DNA of 24,465 nucleotides from the IMG/VR virus record IMGVR_UViG_3300042889_001762, positions 1 through 24,465 of that record; one strand, given 5' to 3'. Source of the stretch: a virus. The notes under the pieces are model-generated. The model did not search any database, had not been told where the DNA came from, and worked only from the letters and a program-made list of their open reading frames with translations. The stretch's first letter is position 1. Each line of letters starts with the position of its first letter. Shown piece after piece: positions 18,720 to 24,465 of this stretch. Made by a program: the position numbers and the translations under genes.

Positions 18720-19414
18720 AAAAAATCACGTAACGAAGACATTTCTATCACTCTGTCATGTCCTAAAGAGTTTTTATACTCGAGTTTGTGGTGCATGCGA
18801 GGCAACTCATTAAAGAAGGATCTGATCTTTTCATATGTGTCTACATCAAGACTATCAATGAAAGCGTCTACTTCTTCTTTAGGCTGTTCAGCCACGAAAT
18901 ATACTTCTTCTTCGTCATATACTTGATCAATACAGCTACGCACCAAATACTCGACCATATCTAATGGAGTCGCGTTTTCTGGAGCGTTGTCTAGTAGAGT
19001 GATTGAAGGATACTTCATTATCAGACCAATGTTGTCTGTTATTTGGATCTTATTAGAGCTGCTCGATGGAATAATGATATCTACTTCTTCTAAGTCCACC
19101 GTAAAATCATATACCTTGTCATCTTCTGTATCTCTATAGGACACTTCAATAACATTATTGACGGATCTAGAACGTAGCTTCAAGAACATATACTCAAGAT
19201 CGAACGTGCAAAGAGAATTGACATCAAACTTATCTACAATACAATTCTGTAGGATCTGCTTGATAGCAAAGATTATATCTTTTTCATTATCAGACTGCTG
19301 AGCAAATAAAAGGATCTTCTCTTCTTTCACTAGGAAAGGTCTGAAGCGCACCTTTTTGTTTTGCGAAGGCACCAACATTTCGAAGATTGGCTGATTAAGT
19401 TTAGGTAACGGCAT
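18707..19414 (-). CDS. 26: gp26-like baseplate hub protein (T4_baseplate family)
   Basis: The 235-residue product begins MPLPKLNQPIFEMLVPSQNKKVRFRPFLVKEEKILLFAQQS and continues ILQNCIVDKFDVNSLCTFDLEYMFLKLRSRSVNNVIEV. This is the typical layout of the T4_baseplate (gp26) family, needed for building the central hub of the baseplate; T4 gp26 has 208 residues. GGAG lies upstream of the ATG. The gene ends ...RDFFTLG, just past a phased run of seven T bases, and probably has a second, frameshifted product (see the entry at 18546). It may act as an assembly chaperone rather than remain in the virion. Confidence 0.88.
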   Translation of the reverse strand: MPLPKLNQPIFEMLVPSQNKKVRFRPFLVKEEKILLFAQQSDNEKDIIFAIKQILQNCIVDKFDVNSLCTFDLEYMFLKLRSRSVNNVIEVSYRDTEDDKVYDFTVDLEEVDIIIPSSSSNKIQITDNIGLIMKYPSITLLDNAPENATPLDMVEYLVRSCIDQVYDEEEVYFVAEQPKEEVDAFIDSLDVDTYEKIRSFFNELPRMHHKLEYKNSLGHDRVIEMSSLRDFFTLG

Positions 19415-19428
19415 TATTATTCACTCCA

Positions 19429-20061
19429 TCATTGATTATTAGTTTTGTATTTTAAAAAGTCTATTTTATAGTCACGGTAGGTAAACGGAACAACAATCTT
19501 AGCTAGTTGGTCTTGGTTTTCCCAATTTAAATCTATAGCATTTATAGCTCTTGGAAAGGCATCGTACAATGTAACAGACTGAACAGCATTATGCTCCTCA
19601 TCAAACATAGTCACACGCATCTCAACAGAGTATTCATCTTTGTATCCCACTTCGTATGCCCGGTGCGCCTCTTTACCTCTATATGATTTTGTAGCTTCTA
19701 GACCCCTGCTCTTATCTGGACTCACAATAACTCCCATCCAGTCATAGAAGAAAGCATACTGTCTCGATTTCTTATCTAAGACAAATGTAAGAGAAACATT
19801 GTCATGAATGATGCCGTATGGGTTAAATTCGACTGGGCCGTATCCATATCTTGGAGGCGACTGAGCTTCAGCCAATGTCAGGCCTGGCATCTGAGCACTC
19901 TCACAGCGCAAGGTGATTCCCTCGGTCGTATTATACATATTCGTCATGTATTTACAAAGAGGAAAAAATACCTCGAACGAATGAGTCCGCAGTACACCGT
20001 TGACCTTAAAATCGTTGATAAAACCGTCTAGGGTAAATTTTGGTTTATTTGCTGTTGCCAT
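19429..20061 (-). CDS. Tail-tube-like protein (gp19/gp54 family)
   Basis: The 210-residue product has the marks of the T4 gp19 tail-tube fold: LRTHSFEVFFPLCKYM, LRCESAQMPGLTL, FNPYGIIHDNVSLTFVLDKKSRQYAFFYDWM, and a C-terminal FPRAINAIDLNWENQDQLAKIVVPFTYRDYKI. Main tube subunits are near 163 residues in T4. The extra length and the position among hub genes suggest a tube-initiator role such as that of gp54. The main tube gene may lie elsewhere. It is 14 bases upstream of the gp26-like gene and probably shares its transcript. Confidence 0.8.
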   Translation of the reverse strand: MATANKPKFTLDGFINDFKVNGVLRTHSFEVFFPLCKYMTNMYNTTEGITLRCESAQMPGLTLAEAQSPPRYGYGPVEFNPYGIIHDNVSLTFVLDKKSRQYAFFYDWMGVIVSPDKSRGLEATKSYRGKEAHRAYEVGYKDEYSVEMRVTMFDEEHNAVQSVTLYDAFPRAINAIDLNWENQDQLAKIVVPFTYRDYKIDFLKYKTNNQ

Positions 20062-20101
20062 CTGTTGGATTCTCTTGTATAATACTATAGTGGGTACATA
20101 A

Positions 20102-20695
20102 TTACATTGTTATAGCTTGTCTAGACTGTCCATGCACATAGTTGGCAGTTCTCTTTTCAAACCTTGCAGTAGGAAGAAAAATAGCAATATCCCATTCAGA
20201 AGGATATATGTACATAAACCTACTCTGTACATGATCATACAGGTAGTGCTTTATACATGGTTTGAAATACTTTAAATTAGCTGACGCATTTAATAGTTTG
20301 TAGGAGAGAGTCATTCTTGTAGACTCATCGTACCTTTTATTGTTTGTGTAATCGTAGAGCCCGTCCATCAACCTTGCTCTAAGCGTCAGTGGCAAATAGT
20401 GGAGATTTATTCCGTAGAAGCCACCTTTAATCAACTTAAACGGAAATATCAAAGGCACTCTATCATAGTATGGTAGGGTTTCTTTGTATTTGGGATCGTA
20501 CTGAAACATGTACATAGCTCCAGGCAGGAGCTTGTTTACAAGACGGTCTGTGTCTGATCTCATAAGGGTGTTTTCGTTAACACGCTTAATTTGTTTGCCG
20601 GCATTTCTATACCACTCACGCGCTTCTTCAGTTCGCGCTGGAACCTTACCAGCTCGCACACCCTGAGTAATAATAGTATCAAAAACACTAGCCAT
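20102..20695 (-). CDS. Conserved T4-like structural protein next to gene 4 (possibly gp2-like)
   Basis: The 197-residue product has long blocks that look strongly conserved: MYMFQYDPKYKETLPYYDRV, PLIFPFKLIKGGFYGINLHY, and FKPCIKHYLYDHVQSRFMYI, followed by EWDIAIFLPTARF. No catalytic motif is evident. In T4, genes 2 and 4 adjoin and protect packaged DNA ends and complete the head. The neighbourhood suggests a similar head or tail completion role, but I cannot confirm the assignment from sequence alone. An exact late promoter lies 30 bases upstream. It has its own promoter, although gene 4 is only 38 bases away. Confidence 0.7.
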   Translation of the reverse strand: MASVFDTIITQGVRAGKVPARTEEAREWYRNAGKQIKRVNENTLMRSDTDRLVNKLLPGAMYMFQYDPKYKETLPYYDRVPLIFPFKLIKGGFYGINLHYLPLTLRARLMDGLYDYTNNKRYDESTRMTLSYKLLNASANLKYFKPCIKHYLYDHVQSRFMYIYPSEWDIAIFLPTARFEKRTANYVHGQSRQAITM

Positions 20696-20724
20696 TTATA
20701 GATTTTTTCCTGAGTTCAGTATAA

Positions 20725-20732
20725 TATTTATA
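20725..20732 (-). promoter_or_regulatory. T4-type late promoter, minus strand
   Basis: TATTTATA on the plus strand reads TATAAATA on the minus strand. It lies in the gap after gene 4 and 30 bases before the start codon at 20695. Confidence 0.78.
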
Positions 20733-20733
20733 C

Positions 20734-21177
20734 CTAGAACTTTATGCCCAAATGATCTTCGTGAAAGATCTGAAACTTCCATCCCCTATCCTTACAATAC
20801 TCTTCTGCAGCTTTCCACTTAGCAGAATTGATACCCCACGTTTGAACTTCCGTAATATATCGTCGGGTAGCTTTTTGTTGTATTGCAGGAGGCTTGGTCT
20901 GAGCCTTCGGCTTCACCTCAATCATAACAGTCTCTATTTTATTGTCAGAAGCATTTTTCTTTTTGACAACAAAGTCAGGAAAGTATCTATGCACTTTACC
21001 ATCTATTGGAGACCTATATGGAACAATCGTCTCTTCAGATGCCCATTCCAACACATCTGGATGAGCATCGAGCTTGGTCATAAGTAATAGCTCCCACCGA
21101 CTACGATAAATAATCTTTGATGGGTCGCCTTTATACTTTTTAGGGTTATTAGGACGGAAGACACCTTTGTAAGCCAT
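20734..21177 (-). CDS. 4: gp4-like head completion protein
   Basis: The 147-residue product begins MAYKGVFRPNNPKKYKGDPSKIIYRSRWELLLMTKLDAH, matching the start of T4 gp4 (about 150 residues). SPIDGKVHRYFPDFVVKKK, a central VMIEVKPKAQTKPP, and KWKAAEEYCKDRGWKFQIFHEDHLGIKF follow. The Glu...Glu-x-Lys arrangement recalls a PD-(D/E)xK nuclease fold, which has been proposed for this family. gp4 finishes the filled head so that the tail can join. An ATG five codons upstream (21192) is possible, but the MAYKG start fits the family better. No clear ribosome binding site precedes either. A minus-strand TATAATA near 21197-21203 may be its promoter, giving a very short leader. Confidence 0.92.
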   Translation of the reverse strand: MAYKGVFRPNNPKKYKGDPSKIIYRSRWELLLMTKLDAHPDVLEWASEETIVPYRSPIDGKVHRYFPDFVVKKKNASDNKIETVMIEVKPKAQTKPPAIQQKATRRYITEVQTWGINSAKWKAAEEYCKDRGWKFQIFHEDHLGIKF

Positions 21178-21184
21178 ATAAATA
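21177..21184 (+). promoter_or_regulatory. T4-type late promoter for the baseplate operon
   Basis: An exact TATAAATA on the plus strand overlaps the start codon region of the divergent gene 4 and lies 33 bases upstream of the ATG at 21217. Confidence 0.78.
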
Positions 21185-21216
21185 TATATCATAGAGTATT
21201 ATAGGGATTCCTCGTA

Positions 21217-21615
21217 ATGAGCTTTAACGCCGGTAATTATATTAAAAATAGCGCTAAATCAGCCAAAGACCGAATAGTCGACCGCACTGTTAATCAAGTC
21301 ACACAAGGTAAGAAGGGTTCTGTAGGATCCATTGTTATATCTCTGACTAAGTCTTTGTTTAATATTGGTAATTCATATGATAGTGTAAAAGCTATTTCAG
21401 CTGTAGCTACTGATAACGTTGTCAATAGAGGGGCAGCCGAATATTCAGCTCTAGCTGGAAAGGATCCGAGTCGTTCAGGTGCTGCTAATGATATTGATAA
21501 AAATAGACTTCCAGGAAGTGGTAGTGGAAATGAGTATTGGACAGAACGTAATCCTGCAACCAAAATCGCTATGAAAAATGATGAAGAAAATAATACTTTC
21601 GATGCAATAACGTAA
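21217..21615 (+). CDS. Hypothetical late protein upstream of gp48 (132 aa)
   Basis: AGGG precedes the ATG. The product MSFNAGNYIKNSAKSAKDRIVDRTVNQVTQG... is basic and polar at the N-terminus. A hydrophobic stretch (SVGSIVISLTKSLFNIG) follows, then a Gly/Ser/Asn-rich, probably disordered C-terminal half (RLPGSGSGNEYWTERNPATK). It lies nine bases before the gp48-like gene in a late operon, so a baseplate or tube-cap role is likely. I do not recognise the family. Confidence 0.7.
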   Translation: MSFNAGNYIKNSAKSAKDRIVDRTVNQVTQGKKGSVGSIVISLTKSLFNIGNSYDSVKAISAVATDNVVNRGAAEYSALAGKDPSRSGAANDIDKNRLPGSGSGNEYWTERNPATKIAMKNDEENNTFDAIT

Positions 21616-21624
21616 GAGATACCC

Positions 21625-22710
21625 ATGCCAACTACAGCCACGTCTCCAGATACTCCGACTTCGCCCGATGGCTCATTTGATGCAGGTCCGTATTATGTTC
21701 AACTCCGTATAAGCGATTATGTACGACCTACGCCATTTGACAAGCCTAGTCGAGCAAATACCTATACTGTTAGACTTCCTATTCCTACAGAGCTCAGAGA
21801 AGAATCCTCAACAGAATGGTCATCTCCTAGCTTGGGTGCAGTAGGAGATTTAATAAACGGTCAAGATGGGGCGTCCGCGTTCAACGGCGCACTGGCTGGT
21901 ACTGCTCTTGGTAATGTCGGTAATGTCCCCGGGGCGTTCGTGGACCAGATGTTCGGATCGACAGGAGCAGGCGGTGCGCTGGGTAGCGCGCTTAAAAACA
22001 CCTTACCTGCCGAGAATCTTACAAGTGCGTTTCAACAATCTTTTGGTATAGCTCCTAACCCTAACCAGACAATGATATTCCAAGGTCCACAACTTAGATC
22101 ATTCACGTTTTCATGGACCTTTAATCCTCGTACTAAAGATGAAAGCAAGCGATATCAACGGATAATTAATAAAATAAGGGCTCGCTCGCTTCCTACATTT
22201 GCAGCTGGAAATGCATCAGCTATTCTCAAATATCCTTCTATAGTTCAGATGAACTTCTATCCGTGGGACAGTATGGGTCCAAGCGATAATACCTACTATG
22301 GCTGGTCGACAGATTCTATTATTAAAATGAAGACTTGTGTAATTAGTAACGTTATTGCAAACTATGCTCCAGGAAATATACCGGCGTTTTTCGAAGGCAC
22401 TCGTTTACCTACAGTAATACAGCTAACTATTACACTAAAAGAGACTGAATATATGCTGGGTGGAGACTATGACAGTAACCTACAAACTCAAGAAACTCTC
22501 GGAGCATTAGTAGAACAAGTCGGCATAGACATAGCGGCGGCGTTTGGTATAGAACCAACCGAAACTCCACCAGCTGCGAATCCAGTAAATGCAAGTGAAA
22601 AAGAAAAAAACAGCGCTAATCCTCCAAACCCAAACCCTCCCGCTAACCCAGTTAACGCTGGCCGTTCTCCAGGGATTCTAGCAGATTTGTTTAAAAAGGG
22701 AGCGCAGTAA
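21625..22710 (+). CDS. 48: gp48-like baseplate tail-tube cap protein
   Basis: The 361-residue product has the T4 gp48 core (364 residues in T4): NPNQTMIFQGPQLRSFTFSWTFNPRTKDESKRYQRIINKI, then ILKYPSIVQMNFYP and LPTVIQLTITLKETEYM. gp48 caps the baseplate hub and nucleates the tail tube with gp54. The N-terminal 60 residues (YYVQLRISDYVRP...YTVRLPIPTEL) precede a Gly/Ala-rich segment near 80-130. The C-terminal tail is Pro/Asn-rich (NPPNPNPPANPVN), hence flexible. The stop TAATG overlaps the next start by one base. Confidence 0.88.
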   Translation: MPTTATSPDTPTSPDGSFDAGPYYVQLRISDYVRPTPFDKPSRANTYTVRLPIPTELREESSTEWSSPSLGAVGDLINGQDGASAFNGALAGTALGNVGNVPGAFVDQMFGSTGAGGALGSALKNTLPAENLTSAFQQSFGIAPNPNQTMIFQGPQLRSFTFSWTFNPRTKDESKRYQRIINKIRARSLPTFAAGNASAILKYPSIVQMNFYPWDSMGPSDNTYYGWSTDSIIKMKTCVISNVIANYAPGNIPAFFEGTRLPTVIQLTITLKETEYMLGGDYDSNLQTQETLGALVEQVGIDIAAAFGIEPTETPPAANPVNASEKEKNSANPPNPNPPANPVNAGRSPGILADLFKKGAQ

Positions 22711-23558
22711 TGAAATATTTTGAATCGATGCCGATTATATCCTATAATGGTCAGAATGTGAGGAATATTCTTACCCGAGTAGCGCTGACGGATAACACTA
22801 AGGCTAATAAACAAATATTTCTACCTTATACTCAAAAGGAGTATGAGCGGACTGACGTATTGTCATATAAATATTATGACAGTCCAGATTGGAGTTGGTT
22901 AGTTTGGTTCAGTAATGAGTCTGTTGATCCGTATTATGACTACTCCCTTTCTGATTTAGATTTTCAATCTATGATTATTAGTAAGTATGGCTCTATAGAA
23001 AAAGCTATTAGTTATGTCCACCATTGGCAGACTAATTGGTTATCCAGTGATACTACCCTCACTGTATCAGAATATAATGATTTACCTCAGAATCATAGGA
23101 AGTATTTCAACCCCGTACTCGACAACGCTTTGAGAATACACTCATACAAGCGTAAAAGGAAAGACTTGACTGCAACAACCAATCAAGTTGTTTCTATTAC
23201 CTTTGCTGAACCAATCAATAATCCATTCCAATACGGAGAGAAGATATTGGGGGGATCGCCTAGTGTATATGGTTTCGTGACTTATGCTGACGAAAATTCT
23301 GTAACTATTCAGCACGTAGAAGGTTCTTTTGTTGGTGGAATGAATATAACAGGAACCGAATCAAATATTCAAGCAGTTAGTAATGTGGTTTCTGTGGTAT
23401 CGCAAACTATTCCAGTTGACGAATACATCTATTGGGAGCCAGTTACAGAATATCTATATCAATCGCAGCTCAATCAAGATAAAAGACAAATAAAGCTAAT
23501 TGACAATACATACAAGTATGATATTGAAGCGGAAGTTCGAAGAGTTATGAATATATGA
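22710..23558 (+). CDS. 53: gp53-like baseplate wedge protein with an inserted domain
   Basis: The 282-residue product starts with the gp53 region: RVALTDNTKANKQIFLPYTQKEYERTDVLSYKYYDSPDWSWLVWFSNESVDPYYDYSL. Its C-terminus (YIYWEPVTEYLYQSQLNQDKRQIKLI...YDIEAEVRRVM) matches the usual end of the family. T4 gp53 has 196 residues. The extra length is a beta-rich segment near residues 150-230 (GFVTYADENSVTIQHVEGSFVGGMNITGTESNI) that looks like a small inserted barrel. gp53 bridges wedges around the hub. GGGAG precedes the ATG, which overlaps the gp48 stop; the stop overlaps the next start (ATGA). Confidence 0.87.
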   Translation: MKYFESMPIISYNGQNVRNILTRVALTDNTKANKQIFLPYTQKEYERTDVLSYKYYDSPDWSWLVWFSNESVDPYYDYSLSDLDFQSMIISKYGSIEKAISYVHHWQTNWLSSDTTLTVSEYNDLPQNHRKYFNPVLDNALRIHSYKRKRKDLTATTNQVVSITFAEPINNPFQYGEKILGGSPSVYGFVTYADENSVTIQHVEGSFVGGMNITGTESNIQAVSNVVSVVSQTIPVDEYIYWEPVTEYLYQSQLNQDKRQIKLIDNTYKYDIEAEVRRVMNI

Positions 23559-24465
23559 GCATTATCAGCAAGGTCTTAGGAGCTATTGAAAAGGATCTGC
23601 TTCGCCCCATATCCAAAGATATATTGGGGACGGATAATGGTATACGTTCCACGAATCAGCTCGGCCCTGGTGATGTCGAAATAACGAATCTGACCATTAT
23701 GCGAGAAGATGGTCAGCGAGCCATGACATTAATTTCTCATTGTAAGACAATGGAAATATATGAAAGTGTGCTGTCTCCTGTAATATTTGCTGAATTAAAT
23801 ATCGCAGATGCTGCTGGGATACGGCAAGAACTACCGATCAACGGAGAAGAGTATGTGCGTATTGTTATGCGCACACCGGATACAAAGATTCCAGTCACTT
23901 ATCTATTGAGAGTGTTTGAAGTTACTGACGAAAAGGTTACTCGTAATAGTCAAATGAGAACATATACCCTGAAGTGTTGTTCGCCAGAACTTTTCAGAAG
24001 TGCTAAGACCCACATCAGTAATAACTATCATGGCACGGTATCTGAAGCTGTAACGCAAATATTAGATAATGCCCTTGGATCAGAAAAGCCTTTCGTTGTA
24101 GAAGATACAAAGGGAGTAAAGGAACGTATATTATCCCGTCTGACTCCATTTGCAGCAATTGATTATCTTAGACGAAATGCTATTTCTAAGACTCATAAGT
24201 CCTCCTCATTTGTTTTCTTCGAGAATAGAGATGGCTTTAAGTTCTGCACGCTCGAGAGATTAATGCACGAAGGCTCTTTATTGGGCATCACTGACAAGCG
24301 GTTCTTTTTTGACACCGCTTCAAATAATACAGATATAAACAACGTTACAATGCGTAACATTATTGCCTTCAATCAAGTTCAATCGGCTGGTTCTCTATCA
24401 ATGATTGCTCGTGGGGGTATCTCAAACGTTGCCAAGCAATTTGATCTGTTTACAGGAGACGTTAC
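23555..24465 (+). CDS. 27: gp27-like baseplate hub protein (3' truncated by window end)
   Basis: The frame starts with an ATG overlapping the gp53 stop and is open to the window edge (303 residues seen). Blocks such as GPGDVEITNLTIMREDG, SHCKTMEIYESVLSPVIFAEL, YLLRVFEVTDEKVTRNSQMRTYTLKCCSPELFRS, NYHGTVSEAVTQILDNAL and KPFVVEDTKG...LTPFAAIDYLRRNAISKTHKSSSFVFFENRDGFKF match hub proteins of the T4 gp27 type in T4-like phages. The trimeric hub adapts the six-fold baseplate to the three-fold spike. The rest of the gene, and any fused spike or lysozyme part, lies beyond the window. Confidence 0.85.
   Translation, partial: MSIISKVLGAIEKDLLRPISKDILGTDNGIRSTNQLGPGDVEITNLTIMREDGQRAMTLISHCKTMEIYESVLSPVIFAELNIADAAGIRQELPINGEEYVRIVMRTPDTKIPVTYLLRVFEVTDEKVTRNSQMRTYTLKCCSPELFRSAKTHISNNYHGTVSEAVTQILDNALGSEKPFVVEDTKGVKERILSRLTPFAAIDYLRRNAISKTHKSSSFVFFENRDGFKFCTLERLMHEGSLLGITDKRFFFDTASNNTDINNVTMRNIIAFNQVQSAGSLSMIARGGISNVAKQFDLFTGDV

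Noticed and set aside
1-24465. CRISPR array, insertion sequence or integrase attachment site
   Set aside because: No regularly spaced direct repeats, transposase, integrase or terminal inverted repeats were found in the window.

Overview
This window looks like part of the genome of a T4-like contractile-tailed phage (myovirus) that infects an alphaproteobacterium. The phage type is shown by recognisable T4 homologues: gp32 (ssDNA-binding), gp59 (helicase loader), a gp33-like late transcription coactivator, gp4 (head completion), gp26, gp48, gp53, a gp27-like hub protein, and Rnl1- and Pnk-type RNA repair enzymes. Exact or near-exact T4-type late promoters (TATAAATA) also occur on both strands. 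The alphaproteobacterial link comes from a GapR/DUF2312 protein and a circularly permuted two-piece tmRNA, both features of that class.

Layout. (1) Positions 1 to about 8.3 kb are an accessory and tRNA region transcribed to the right. It holds ten tRNA or tRNA-like genes (Val, Arg, Asn, Cys, Ser, His, a Leu-type, an atypical long-arm tRNA, Lys, Tyr), two long structured non-coding tracts, many small proteins, a YkuK-like RNase H-fold protein, a methyltransferase, GapR, an RNA ligase / kinase / metallophosphoesterase cassette and an SPFH-domain putative lipoprotein. Sigma70-like promoters of the form TTGACC-N17-TATAAG recur here, and one is an exact 38-base repeat. (2) Positions 8.3-8.9 kb carry the permuted split tmRNA, with an HNH endonuclease gene between its two RNA pieces. 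(3) Positions 8.9-12.2 kb carry a three-domain nucleotidyltransferase/HAD/kinase-like protein and a possible glycosyltransferase. (4) Positions 12.5-15.0 kb carry a SleB-type endolysin, then gp33, gp59 and gp32, ending in a strong terminator. (5) Positions 15.0-21.2 kb on the minus strand carry tail and head-completion genes: gp4, a conserved structural protein, a tail-tube-like protein, gp26 with a probable -1 frameshift extension, a large Gly/Ala-rich protein and a transglycosylase/M23 peptidase tail protein. (6) From 21.2 kb to the end, on the plus strand, are baseplate genes: an unknown protein, gp48, gp53 and a truncated gp27-like hub.

How the parts fit. The left half supplies translation and RNA-maintenance functions: tRNAs, tRNA repair and ribosome rescue. 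The right half makes replication proteins and virions from late promoters. The most striking item is the tmRNA. Its acceptor piece (T-arm, CCA) lies upstream and its coding piece (tag ANDNNAYEGLALAA) lies downstream. The two are joined by nested helices, including a 7-bp acceptor stem with the G3-U70 pair that specifies alanine. The HNH reading frame lies between them and runs 13 bases into the coding piece, so RNA maturation would remove the endonuclease stop codon.
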